The notes: generated by a model not told the origin, from the letters alone. Counted from the stretch's first letter, positions 25,261-37,450 are shown. The stretch is 64,000 nucleotides of DNA from Antitrichia curtipendula (GCA_951230915.1 OX579640.1:22092981-22156980), one strand, 5' to 3'. Numbers and translations are program-made.

Positions 25261-25940
25261 TATTTTTTACAAATTAAAAAATCAAAGTATCTAAATTGAG
25301 AGGATTTTGTACTTTTCTATTTCTTCTAAGTCTTAGAGAATTTTTCTATAATTTTTCTTCCTAGGACATCTTCTTCTTAAAGGTGTATACATTGAAAATA
25401 TTTTTCATATTTTTCTTTAAATATTTTTTTTAATTTTAAAATATTCCCCAAAAAATTATGAGTACTATGCAAAATGCTACCAAAATCGTTCAATCTTTCT
25501 TGCAACTACCATTGTTGCTCATCAAGAGTCAAGATCCAATTCCTCTCTCTTCCATTCTAATGTGAATGTTACAAAATTGAGGTTAAAAAGGCTTCAATTG
25601 GGTATCAACACCCTTTAATTACAGTTCTATGACTTTTATGTCTATACAACAATTCAGGATTTATAGCCTTCTAATGCCAAAGAGATTGCCATGTGATCAC
25701 TAGACTCTTGAAATAGCAGGTTTGTTTGTGTAGAATGGAATAGAATATGATGTTTGAAAAGCAAGTTTGCATAGAAAGAATTATGATGGTTAGGGTTAAA
25801 TCAATAATGAACAACATAAGAGGGAATTTAAGGGCATTAGAACACTACAAGTTTCCAAAATATTTTCTTAAACACACCTTTGTTGGTGGCTATCATAGGA
25901 ACACATTTGATGTGGCCGAGACACTGCCACATTAGATGAA
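25261..25940. other. AT-rich DNA, no gene
   Basis: Low-complexity A/T-rich sequence. A short open frame at 25747-25935 has no recognisable features. Confidence 0.4.
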
Positions 25941-27182
25941 CACTATAAGAAACCCGCATTTTTGGAGGCGCTAGCAAAAAATGTGCCTTGTTTGTATAGA
26001 TGTCTCAGCATTGGTCGGTCTACGGGCTTTTTTATGCAAATTATGTTGGATGTTGCGGGGAACGTGTACATGCTATTCAAAAAATGCATGAATGTCAACT
26101 ATGACGGGCATGTCGTGAGTGACGTTAAAGAAAACATAGACTTGTTTTTTTTGACATCCAAGAAGACATGAGGAGTCCACATCAACAAGTAGACCAATTT
26201 TGCCTATGGGTAAGTTAGTAAAACTTACTACAGTCTATGGTAAATGTTGACCATATGTGGAAATTTTAGGCAAAGGGTAGCCACATGGCATGCTTTGCAA
26301 AAAAAAAGAAATGGACGGATGAGCACCATGGATGAAAAGAGATGATCTTTATACAAGTAGGGTGGTAAAAAGTGAAACAATCCATATGGAATATACACAA
26401 CAAGAATTGTGTTCAATGTAAAATGTCTAAAACAACATGATGCAGATGTCAAAAACAATGTCTAGATGTTTGAAACAATGTCAAGATGTACAATGGCCAA
26501 GTTTCTGTATTCTAGTTATCCCATATTTTTTGGCTCACCATGGACAAAGAATGGATACAAATATGACCTTTGTAATCTAATTTTCAATAAAGGAATTCCT
26601 TCATTTGGCCATCAAAAATTCTCTTGATGGTAGATGGTAAGTTTTCTTTAATTCTTGGTGAATTCAACATTCTTTTTTGTTGATTTTGTTTTATTTTATA
26701 ATTTATTTTAAATAATTTATTTTTTGTTGATCTTGCCTGATGGATAGGGTATGCACTAATTGATGTCTCAAAAAACATCTAAATTGACGTCTCAAAAAAC
26801 AACATTAAAATTTTCAAACAAAATAAAAATATGTTGACTAGGCATGCCACGTCATCATTTCCCTCCACCTCGTCAGGTGCCATGTCATAGGTGTGTCGAA
26901 TGAAAAAGTATCCCACGTGGCACTGCTCGGATGGAAAATGCTGACGTGGCACCATCATGGCACCCACGTGCCATGTTTTTTGGAGTTCATGAGAGCATGT
27001 TTTTTGTGATATTAGAGTATAACAAGTACAAATCAGGCACGTTTTTTGAAAACATGGTCATATTATTTGCCCATCAATTATAACAAATTTTAGGTGACAT
27101 CTATGCAAACGCACATGATGTCCTGAAAAACGAAATCTCCCATTTTTTGTGACATCTCAAAAAACACGGGGTTCTTATAGTG
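25941..27182. mobile_element. CACTA-like non-autonomous element
   Basis: Ends are CACTATAAGAAACCCGCAT and the inverse of CACTATAAGAACCCCGTGT, typical of the CACTA (En/Spm) superfamily. Length is 1242 bp. The expected 3-bp target duplication is not perfect (GAA left, TGA right), so it may be old or one border is shifted. The right third carries several ACGT-core motifs. Short open frames inside show no transposase features. Confidence 0.7.
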
Positions 27183-28106
27183 TGACTTCAAAATTTCAGC
27201 TTTAGATCATTAATTTTAGGTATGTTTTAGTACTAAAAAATCCTAAATTTGAAACTATGATAAATTAAAAAAATAAACTTTAAAATATCAAATGATTCTA
27301 ATTTTTTGAAAAATTAGGGATATTATTATAATGGAGACATAAAGAAGTCAAGTTTATCCAGTTCATGCTTCAAAAGTTGTAGCCATTGACATTTTTGTCA
27401 TGTTGCGTGTGATACAATTAAGGGTTGGTCTTTCTTGTAAGTATTCTAAATCAAGTAGGAATTGAAGATCTCAAATCTTTTTAAATTATAAAGCAAAAAC
27501 TATGGCAAAAAAACTCAATTGCCTTAATAAAATGAGTGAAGCAAACTACTTCAAGTGTCTTTTCCAATCACCTTAATTTATAGAAGGGCTATATAATACA
27601 TGTGACAAGTGCAATTGAACAACACACTGGTCATATATTACATAACGTAGGTTAACCCACTATAGAGGCCTTTTGAATTTGTCGTTGCATTGATTTAGAC
27701 TTATCAAAATATCAAATTCAAAAACAAAACTATAAAATCACAACACAACAAGGAATATCTTTCAAGTATTTTGGTCAATTCAATTTTTTTTTTAAATAAC
27801 AAAAAATAACATGCAATTAAGATAAAAATATAAAGCTACCTATTCTAAACCATTGGTGGGTGCTTTTATTTAATTGCCTTTTTTAATGCTAATGTGAGCC
27901 TACTAATTCTCAATTCTATTGCAATGATAATCTAAAAGCGTCCTTTAAGATTGAAGAAAAAATAGAGAATCATTTTTTATGTGAATTAATCTTTTAGTCA
28001 TTAAAAAAGAATGAGGCCTTAAGAAGGTTACCCTTTTAAGTAATCAACACTACACATTGATAGATTCAAATCTAACAGCCCTTTCAAGACCTCATTCTTT
28101 TTTCAT
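27183..28106 (-). repeat. Repeat R4, reverse copy carrying the empty TTAA site
   Basis: Reverse-complement homologue of 10421-12220. At 27418-27421 it has a single TTAA exactly where 11085-12001 carries a whole element. No gene. Confidence 0.75.
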
Positions 28107-28685
28107 GTGAGTACCTAGAATGTTGTATACTTGTATCCAAAATTCACTAGATTCTCAAGTTTTTCTTTGAAATACATATACTAATATTTGTATATGGAAC
28201 ATGATAATGATTTAACTGTATGTGAGCATTTTTTCTCCACCATTAGGATAAAGTGAGCTAAACTTGGCTCTTACATAAATTTTGCTATTAAATGATTAAT
28301 AATTTTTTGGGGATGATTATTGGTTTTGAATTTGTCCATTTGCCTTCTAGACAAGCAATAGATTTATATAGCTTATGTACTTTTATGGTGTTTTGTTTCT
28401 TGAAGTTTTAAGTATCATTAGTTTATTACAAATATTCTACTTATAAAGTCTAAATGCTTGTAGCAAGAGATTCTAGACATTAATGATTAACATGTGTTGA
28501 ATCTAATAGTCTAGATTTTAACTATCTAAAATCATAGAGGTTTCTTAGCAAATTTGGTTCTAGTAAAATTCTTTTTATTGGACCTTCCTATCAAAAAAAT
28601 CTAAACCTCAAAGTTTGTATGGATTTTATTGCTAGAAAATAAGGTTCCTAAATTTTCTTGTCACTTAAGTTTTTGTTTTTATTTC

Positions 28686-29625
28686 TTAACCCCTAAAAGA
28701 CCGTTGTCCCTTCAGGGGACAAATGGGATTTTGGGCAGGTACCTACGGGCTGAATTTTGTTGTGATGTTTTGAAACTTTTTTTTTAAGATAGAAAAACTG
28801 ATAAGCTTTGTGGGAATATAATTTTTTTCACAATTGGTGCCCGGGAACAACAATTAAGACCAAATAAGCTCAAAATAGGGAACAAGAGACAGCTTGGGCA
28901 GCAAAAAAAAAATTAAAATTTTTTTTTTTTTTTTTTTTAGTATTTTTTTCCTCATAGAATATATTTTTGTCTATCTGTAGAGCTTTGATTCATTTCATTT
29001 AGATTTGTTATGAGAAAGTAATGAACATTCTTGTTTTTCGGGCAATTAGAGCATCTTCTTGAAAAAAATAATTTCTAGGATTCATTTCTAAATTAAATTT
29101 TAAAAATTAAATTTTTTTTTTTTTTTTTCATGGTTTAGTTAACTTGCTAGAACAATCTCACCATTGGAATTAGTGCATTTTAATTCCATCTAGAATATAT
29201 GAATATTTTAGATTTTCCTTCTATCTTGTACCTACTTCTACTTAACAATTTTTTTTAAGAATAATAGTTAAGTTTTTTTGAATTTTTTTTTCTCCTAGAC
29301 TCTCAACTCAATTCTCTACTATAAAGATATAAAGCTGAAAATGCTATAGTGCAAAAAATTTAAGTTTAAAATTTTTGAAGTCAAAAAATCTAGTATTGCA
29401 ATGTACTGAAAAACTTGTTTTTTCACTTTAAATGCAGATATCTTGCAATCTGTGCAGTAAAAAATTCTAAACAAATGTCCACACATTCTTATACTAGTTA
29501 GGTGTAAGATCCTATGGTTAGATGGGAAAAATATATATTTTTCAATTTTTTTTACTCTTTGCTATAGAAATGGCAGTTTTGAGTGTTTTTTGGCAGAGAA
29601 AAGACCTTGGGCCTTTAGGGGTTAA
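28686..29625 (+). mobile_element. Small TTAA-bounded element 3
   Basis: TTAA at 28686-28689 followed by CCCCTAAAAGACCG; the other end is GGGCCTTTAGGGG before TTAA at 29622-29625. The 932-bp body is homologous to element 2 in opposite orientation. A hairpin motif (GTCCCTTCAGGGGAC) lies just inside the left end. It shares its right TTAA with the next element. Confidence 0.8.
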
Positions 29626-30509
29626 CCCTTTAGTGACCGGTCGACCACTTTGTGGTCGATTTTGGGACTCTTGGTCTAATGCTATTCAAAATACATTTGA
29701 TCACAAAAAACTCAAAGAGTAACGCAATTAGAGTGTCTTCATGCGCTTCAAACAAAACCAATTTTAAGGGAGTTGGAGCATTGATGAATTAGCTATGAGG
29801 TTGCAAACTCAAATGACCTGGACCTTCAAATGGAAAGTGTTCAACAAAAATACAAAAAAATGTCAACCAAATTGTGAGATTTTTTTGTAACTTGATGTCT
29901 TGACAAGGCATAAGTGTTTCTTTGTAATCTCATGAATGCCCAAAGTAAACTTATGCATTGGTATTTATGTAGCGCAAATTCTAAAGGGTCATTCAAATCA
30001 TTGATTTTTGAGAATTAAGGAAAGCAACTCAAACTCCAACAAGGCTCTAGAAGCAAACATGATGTAGAGGTACATTTCACTTTCTTCAATGTACCAAATC
30101 TGCACATTTTAGAAGGGTATTCGCATTGATGACCACAAATGACTATTTTTTCTGAACTTCAAAAATTTGTAACTAATTTCACAAAGCTTGAAAAAATATG
30201 AAACTACTTGGGTTAGATGCCTATTCTACTTGTCTTTTGTGGAAAATTTACTAAAAAATATTAAAAGATGTTTCATCTCCCCGAAATTCAATTTTAGCCC
30301 TTAAAAGGTTCATTTATGGACCTTCTACCTTATTTATAGAGATTTGTACCGTTGGATGAGTTTGATTTTTTGTTAGGTTGAAGAATCTCCCTTATGGAAA
30401 CACCTTATACGATTTGATCTAAGACTGCATCTTTAGAGTGGCCACAAAGTTCACTTTCTTGAAAAACTACGCCCGCCCCCCAAATCAACCACGGTCACGA
30501 AAGGGTTAA
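29622..30509. mobile_element. TTAA-bounded element of a second subfamily
   Basis: TTAA 29622-29625 plus CCCTTTAGTGACCG at the left; CGGTCACGAAAGGG before TTAA 30506-30509 at the right: a 14-bp inverted end with one mismatch. The interior (880 bp) is unlike the 0.58-0.94 kb elements. The left subterminal stretch can form a hairpin from CGACCAC and GTGGTCG. Confidence 0.75.
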
Positions 30510-32198
30510 CCTAATCATGGTTTTCAACAAGTCCCTAAGACCCTAACTTCATCTTACGATATCTTTTAGAGTTTTATTCCAAGTCTTAAACAAAAATTGG
30601 GTAATAGAACCTATTGGTGATATATTATATTCTTTTAAGTTTTTAGATTCAAAATTATATTTTGTCTATTTTTCAAGATCTCTTGGTTGCACTTTGTTAC
30701 CTTACTATAAAACTTCATTCATGAATAACAAGTAGAGTTTTTAGCCAAATTCTAAATTTTTAGTCAATTTATAAACCAATCATTAGATTTGAAGGGTTTC
30801 CAAAAACTTTAACAACTTTTTTTTTTTCTTAATTTATCATCCAAAATCTCACTTCTAAGGAATCTAAGCCTTTAACTTCATCTCAGGAACATATTTTTTT
30901 TTATAGCACCATATTGTATCATATATTATAATAGACATGAGTCTAGTGTATTAACCCTCTTCAAACTTTTTTCAATGTCTTTGAATATTTAAAAAATATT
31001 AAAAAGTACTTTAGAATATTTGAGTATATTTTAAGTATTCTCTATGAATATTCATATGTAACACTATGGCAAACTATTGTTGGTCTACCATGATGTATCC
31101 AACGCCATGTTGTCATGTCTAGCTAAACGGCCATGTTTTAGTAAATAAAAATTGCAATGTTTTTGTTATCTATATAAAATCATTTTTTTTCTTCTTTGTA
31201 ACTATTTTTTAATTAAATTTGCAATATCTATGGCAACAACTCTAGCATGTGAGCCTAGAAATGCAAGCCTACAAGCCTTGAGCCTAGGTACAAGGAGGTA
31301 CTCTACAACTATTGAAGGTGCCTATAACATAAATATCTATTGTTGGTCTACCATGATGTATAATATAGGCACCTATAATATAAATATCCTACAACCATGG
31401 AAGGTGCCTATAGCATAGGTACCTATAATATACAAACCTAGGCTCCTAGAATCCTAGGCTCAAGATTTTAGGCTCACATGCTAGCAACCGTAGTACCTCT
31501 GGTATGTGAACCATTTTGTGATGCACACAATGGAAGAATTTGTCCATTGTGTTGTTCCAGCATGATGTGCATCATGGCTTTTTATTTCATTTTTTAAGAA
31601 GTGCCAAAGTGGCAATATAAAATGTTATAGTGGTGCTTCAAATTTCAACATTCATCCACGTAATGGATATAAAATATCACATTAGCACATATTGAATGTT
31701 TTTAATTTGGTTTTCATCCACAATCTAGCAATTTCATCCAAGATTTTTTTTATTTTGAAGTTTTTTTGGCGATTTCAACCAATTTTTTTGGCAAAACTTT
31801 TGCCATTTTTTAGCCAAATTATTTTTTATGGTGCAATCTGGTACCAAAAAGTCAAAAATAAAAGCCCTGGTGTGCATATAATGAGTGAAGAAAATGAAAT
31901 TTACACTTCTAATTTGTTCATTTATGGAGATTCATGCATCTTCTTGTTTTTGAATCTTATGCAAACTTATTCATCAAGCATTTTGTTCTTTTGGAATTTG
32001 ACCAAAGTTTTCTTTTCAAACATCCTATTTCTTTCAAATCTTAGGAAAACTTGATTTTCATGCACCATGTTTTTTTTGGATTTTACATAAAGTCCTAATT
32101 CCTAAACTTGATTTTCATGCACCATGTTTTTTTTGGATTTTACATAAAGTCCTAATTCCTAAACTTGTTTTTCAAGAGTCCATTGACTAAAGGGTTAA

Positions 32199-33860
32199 TC
32201 TCATGATTTCATTCACAAAAGATGTACAATTGGACATCTTCATGATTCCTTTGAATTGGCCAACCTTTTCAACTTCAATTTCACACTCAAACTTCACTCT
32301 TGGTAACATAGCTTATGGTCTTCCCGAGTGGATCTTGTCATTGTTGTACATCTTTGACCAATTCAACACGGCTTTCAAGTCCAACCCAATTTGATTTGAT
32401 TCAAAGGATCCATTTAGTACAATTGATCAAAGTAATGGAACACAACCAAGTAAAAGAAATTGACGTTTTACACATTCGGTTGGAAAAAAATATGATTTGC
32501 ATTGACAAAAAACTTATTCATTCTCTATGTTGAATGTTAGAAATTTGAGAAGGTTAGTAGCCCAATGTTCACTCATAAAAAACGAGCCAAGGTTATAATG
32601 TAGTTGCATATTCATTAATTTTCCTACATATAGAATACTAATATACCACTCAATTTCCATGTGTCACTAATTTTGATGTACTTCCTTAAAATAGAGTGAA
32701 ATTCAATCTCTTTTTAGAAATAAGCAAATATAAGAGTGAAAACTTTCAATTGAAAATATCATTTTTTTTTATAAACATTACAAAAAATATGAGGCCTCAA
32801 CAAGGCCGTGAGTGCTGATTTTCGGGACCCGCGGGTGATATTACGGAAAAAAAAAAAAAAAAAAAAAATCTTTTTTTCTTTTTTTTCTTTTTCCCGAAAA
32901 AAAAAATTGAAAAGTGACGTCACGCTGATGTGGCGCTGACGTCAGCGCTGGCGTGGAACTTCGACCACGTCAGAATTTCAGTTTCTGAATTTTTTTTTTA
33001 AAAAAAAAACTCCGTAGTATCACTACGGGGTCCAGGCTTAACAGCCTTCCGGAGGCCTCATATTTTTTGTAATGTATGCCTTTGCTAGAGACAATTGAAG
33101 TATACTACCTAAAATCCCATGAAAGGTTATGAAATAGATGGTCAATTTTTATAAATGGGTGCAGTTTCAAATGCAACAAATGGTGATATACATCTAGTAC
33201 ATAAATTTGTAAGATGTATCAAAGGTGTAGATTTATGTTTCAAATAGCTTAGCAACTTGCCAAAGTAGTGGAATTCCCCAAACTATGAAATTTGCAATTT
33301 GGCATTTGGATCATGTATTCCAATTTCCAAAACCCCCAAAAACTACATCCATAATGATCATTCAAATTACCTTAAGTGGTTTTAGTGTTTTTTTAAATTA
33401 GCCACAACATAGAGGCCTTAGAATAGGCATGATTTTTTTACAATTATTAATTTAAAAGAGACAATTTGAAATTTTGGATCCTTTATATTGAGTGGAGAAA
33501 TAAGTCAAAAACACTCAAAGTAGATCACTTGTTCTATCACCTCAAAGTATCAATTCCATACCTTCTAACCAACAATATTTGTCAGTTCACATCTATTAAA
33601 AAGTAATATATTTGGACTTCTAATTCAAAACTACTAAAAGTTGTTTACTTTGTTTATTAAGCTCATGTAGTCATTTTTCTATAAGGATCATAGAAAACAA
33701 TATCATATTAGAAATGTTCACAACAAAACCATAGTTTGATGCAAGCATACATTCAAGTACATCACTTGTATCAGTTTGGAGTCACTCAGTGCACATCCAA
33801 TGTGGCTTATGTCACAATTTTAGAAACGACAATGATCCAATGGAATAAAACTTTATATTG
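32199..33860 (+). repeat. Repeat R2, same-strand copy
   Basis: Matches 4272-5990 in order, interrupted by the foldback element at 32775-33075. No gene supported. Confidence 0.6.
32775..33075. mobile_element. Foldback element with 24-bp inverted ends
   Basis: ACATTACAAAAAATATGAGG (continuing CCTC) at the left and its exact inverse at the right. The homologous R2 copies (near 5330 and 8215) lack it, so it is an insertion. The interior has long A and T runs and two palindromic TGACGTCA-like sites (near 32918 and 32937). No clear target duplication. Confidence 0.75.
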
Positions 33861-34740
33861 AAGGGTGGATATGATTGGCTTTGCAATTAAGATTTCTACT
33901 ATTTTAGATTTTAAAACATCATATGTTATTGAAAATACGCCTTTAAAAATGAAAAAAAGTTTTTTATATGCCTTGAAACATATATCAATTAAGATTTTAC
34001 TATTTATGCAACAAGGTGAGAAATTTCATGTTAACAATTTCATAACATTGTACACTTAACACACTAGATTGACTAGACTAAGCTCCCCTCCCTTTGTCCT
34101 TCTAAAATCTTGGGATAATTTTATAATCTTTTCCATGATACTAGGGGCTGTCAGACTAAGTGTTATTTCTAAACTTTCAATAGTACTAAAAAAATGTGGT
34201 AGGCCCGCATGATAGGCTATAAAGAACATGCTCTTGTTGAGCAAGCTTTCATCAAAAGCCCTCTCATTTCAAAGATGAATAAGGCCCCCCCCAGGATGTA
34301 TAACACTGCTAAACAATGAGATGGGATGACAAAGAAGTAAAAATTCTTGTTATGCAAATACTAACTAGTAAAAAGTGCTCCATTTAAAATACTTCTAGAG
34401 ACCCCAATGGTAGGCCAGCATGACTCACTACCCCCCTTGCTTGTCCTTAAGGGAAAATACTAAGATTTTTTATTTTCCACGCATGATAAAATTTACAAAT
34501 TTTGAATTCATATTTGCAATCAGAGCCCCAAATTAGGTAGAAGAGGTGTAGGAGTTAAATTTATCAAGCCCAAAATAGGGGTCTTTTATTTTACATGCGC
34601 CCCTGGAATGACTTTGTGGGGGTGGGGGGGACGAGCAAGGGTTTAGTTCACCCTGGCCTCAGTGGCAACTTACTGGTGCGTCAACTCGTGAACGCCATGC
34701 AAGTCTCGCCTTGGATGTATGAGAACCCACTGAAGCAACT
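33861..34740 (+). repeat. Duplicated upstream block (R3) of copy D
   Basis: Homologous to the blocks upstream of copies B and C. Around 34450-34600 it also resembles DNA at 54906-55060 upstream of the EIN2-type gene. No separate gene. Confidence 0.6.
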
Positions 34741-34763
34741 TTCATCCGAGTGGGGAGCAGTAG

Positions 34764-34771
34764 TATATAAA
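34764..34771 (+). promoter_or_regulatory. TATA box of secreted-protein copy D
   Basis: TATATAAA in the same conserved context as copies B and C. A leader with upstream ATGs follows; a candidate intron donor AAG|GTCTTC near 34845 and an acceptor GTGCACAG ending at 35387 would remove them. This is inference. Confidence 0.75.
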
Positions 34772-35013
34772 CAGACTCCGCGCTCGCCCCACATTGTGAC
34801 TCTCGCTCTCCTGCTCCTGCCGCACCATCGCCGCTTTGCTTCCAAGGTCTTCCCGCCTTGCTGCTTCCCCATTATGCAATTTGTGCTCTCCGAAGTACGT
34901 GCACAGACACGATAGAGCTGCATACTGATGCATTTGATCGCTGCTGTGCGTTGCATGCTGGCTTGCTCGTTTCGATCACTTACAGTTAGAATATATATAC
35001 TTGTCAACTCAAT

Positions 35014-35169
35014 CACAGGGAGATCGGGGAGGCGTCACCCCCCCGGTGTAAACTTGGGGGGTGCAGCTTTACCCCCCCCAAAATTTTCTTAAAACAGAAA
35101 GTTTGGGGGGGTAAAGCTACACCCCCTAAGTTTACACCGGGGGGGTGACGCCTCCCCGATCTCCCTGTG
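35014..35169. mobile_element. 156-bp palindromic MITE in the leader of copy D
   Basis: The arms of about 62 bases are near-perfect inverted copies, starting CACAGGGAGATCGGGG and ending CCCCGATCTCCCTGTG. AAT flanks both sides (35011-35013 and 35170-35172). Copy B lacks it at the matching place (near 15485). The interior is rich in C and G runs. It would fold into a long hairpin in a transcript unless spliced out. Confidence 0.85.
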
Positions 35170-35428
35170 AATTGGCTTGCTGGCTTGTTCTAATTAAGCT
35201 CCTGGCTCTTTCGAGAAGTTGCAACTCATCATTCTCTCATATCTCTAACTTCTTAGATCCCAGGCCTTCGTTCCTTTGTGCATGACTGTTTCATTTCGCT
35301 CGTATGTATAACTGAAACTACACAGAGGAATTTCCCCATGAAATCGGAGGCTCACGACGTACTGCGTGGTGTCTTTGTTGTGCACAGGTTTTCAATTAAT
35401 CTGAGAGAGCAAGACACAGGTCTACCCG

Positions 35429-35945
35429 ATGGCGACGGCAAGGTTGTACTCCATCTGCTTCCGAGTCTTGCAAGTTGCAACCAGCCCGTTTATTGTTTTC
35501 CTTAATTGTTTTTGCTGGTGTTCGCTCGTACTTACGTTGTTATTCTTCTTGCTGTGCATCAGCATGAGTACGAGAGCTTGGTTTAACCGATTTAATCCCA
35601 CACACGTGCAGGAAGCTCTCGCTGATGTTTGTGATGGCGGTGCTGGTGGCAAGCATCTGCTTCGCCGCCGTGGCACAAGGCGCCGTGCTGGGCCGAACTC
35701 TGAGAGCGACGAAGCTTCAAGAGCAGCCCGGGACAGGGCAAGTCTTGTTTACGAAGTTGGAGGAGGGCACCATCCTCAACGTGGATTGTCGGCTTGAAAG
35801 CTCGGCTATTGTAGGGGACAACTGGTGGCTGAAGGGCTTCTTGGTCGCCGGTGGCAAGTGGGGCTATGTCGCAGACTACGACATGGTATGTGACGGCAAT
35901 ACTCCGGCCGGCCACTGCGGCACTGTTCCGCACTGTGTTGGTTAG
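35429..35945 (+). CDS. Small secreted SH3b-like protein, copy D (two exons)
   Basis: Exon 1 is 35429-35442 and exon 2 is 35612-35945, with donor AG|GTTGTA and acceptor GTGCAG as in copy B but a shorter 169-base intron. The product is 115 residues: a signal peptide of about 28 residues ending near Ala-Gln-Gly, then a mature domain with cysteines at 64, 98, 107 and 113, exactly aligned with copy B. It differs from B in the Gly-Asp-Asn-Trp-Trp segment, where B has Leu-Asp-Pro-Trp-Trp, and by two extra residues (Val-Gly) at the C-terminus. A Gly-Tyr-Val-Ala-Asp-Tyr core and a preceding Trp-Trp resemble secreted SH3b-like domains. A role in the apoplast is likely, but the function is unknown. Reading straight through the first donor gives an alternative frame (to 35797) without family features. 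Confidence 0.85.
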
Positions 35946-37450
35946 ACATCATGTTCCCGCCTTTGTGGTAGTGGTTACTTGAATGCAAATAGCGCGCTCG
36001 GGTGACAATCTTAAGAGAGAACACCATGTGCAGAACCCAGTTCATGTATGTCAATGTGAAATAATAAAGGATTTTTTAAGAAGACTCCAGCTAGCTGGAT
36101 AGTGTCCCAAATCACGACGCAATTCTACCGTGCACATCGATCTTGGTTGATGATTGTTTCTTTCCAAGAATTCTGTACATACGACAACATTTCGTTCGAA
36201 ATTAGCATGATAGGAGATCAAGTATACATCTTGTGACATTGAGTCAAATCCTTCTTGCTATGCTTCAAAGATTTCCACTGTAATGAGATCCACTGTTTCG
36301 AGAATCGTGTCGCACCTTTCAATTTTTCATATGCATGAATACCAGACTACGTGTTATTAAAATGCCGAAAATATGTGGACAGATGCAAAAGGCTTTCCAC
36401 ATCGATCCTTAGGAGTCTTTCCACTGAATATTGTGTTTGTGAATTGCTTGCTTGGTGGTTTATAATTGACTGCTTGGTACGTTTCAAAGGGAAGAAAAGG
36501 ACAGCTTTGGTTCCTGGACAAAGTAAAGATGTTAACGACGGATTCGTTGCAACTCTGTCGTTGTCTGTGTTTTGAGTGTTTGGCAGTGCGGCTTTTGCAA
36601 GGTAAGAACAGGATATCACGAATAACAAATAAACAATTGTAAGTTAGTAACCAACTGCTCTAAGCTACTACTGTGTGCTTAAAGCATATCCTTGCCTTGA
36701 GTTACAAATTGGCATCGATTGCTTGAAATTTTATGTGAGCAAGATCATACTTAGCTAGAACTCCTAGAAGATGCACATAGAAATCTAATGAATATTTCTT
36801 TTATAGATTCATCTTGATCATATTAGAACAATGTTTGGGTTGATGCAATTTGTGTGTTTCCCTTGTTTAACCAAAATAAACTTTACATGCAACAAAAAAA
36901 AGTTCATCCTACAATTTTGTCTTGTACTGGAAGACATGTTGGAAGACATTTTCTATTGGTGATTCCATCTAGGAAAATTGAACTTTTTAAGTGTTTAACA
37001 TCTCTTAGCTGTAAATATCCAATCTTTTCAATCTTCCAATAGATGTTCCAACCAACTTCTAATTTTATTTTTTTAAATGTTAATTTTCATACTATCAAGA
37101 CAACAAAAATGAGGAGGTAAAACCTCCTTTCAAGGTATACTAATTATAATGAGTTCTTTATATAGATCAATGGGAGAGTTTATCAAAACACTTTTAAATT
37201 CTAACACTTGGATGGACCATTTTAGAATTCATAGAAAGAAATAGAATCCATTTAATAGTTTCAATTGTTGACACCTTCAAGCCCCTAAGGGATTGCATCC
37301 ATTATAAAACTATTGGAAGGTTATTTGTAAATGGATAAATTGGATGCTAACATGTTGAGCATGCTAATAAGCATTGGCCCTAACCGCCCAGTGCCCCTAT
37401 ATTCTCCAATCTCAAAAGAACTAGCTCTTATTTAAGTTATCCATCAGACC
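35946..37450. repeat. Duplicated 3' flank of copy D
   Basis: Matches 22016-23560 after copy C. Short open frames differ between the two, so no gene is called. Confidence 0.7.
36063..36068 (+). terminator. Polyadenylation signal of copy D
   Basis: AATAAA 118 bases after the stop, in the conserved 3' block; copy C has the same at 22143-22148. Confidence 0.55.

Larger units (their letters stand above)
28107..32198 (+). mobile_element. Large TTAA-type repeat R1, copy 4, with two nested elements
   Basis: Same-strand homologue of 1451-4271. The right end is GACTAAAGGG before TTAA at 32195-32198; the left end near 28110 is degraded. Two TTAA elements (28686-29625 and 29622-30509) interrupt it. A further stretch around 31230-31500 contains short direct repeats of a GGCACCTATA type. 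A 56-base direct duplication starts near 32048 and again near 32104. No coding capacity. Confidence 0.6.

Noticed and set aside
29622..30509. LTR retrotransposon or Mutator element as explanation of the TTAA repeats
   Set aside because: No long terminal repeats, no 9-bp duplications; the empty site shows a 4-bp TTAA duplication.
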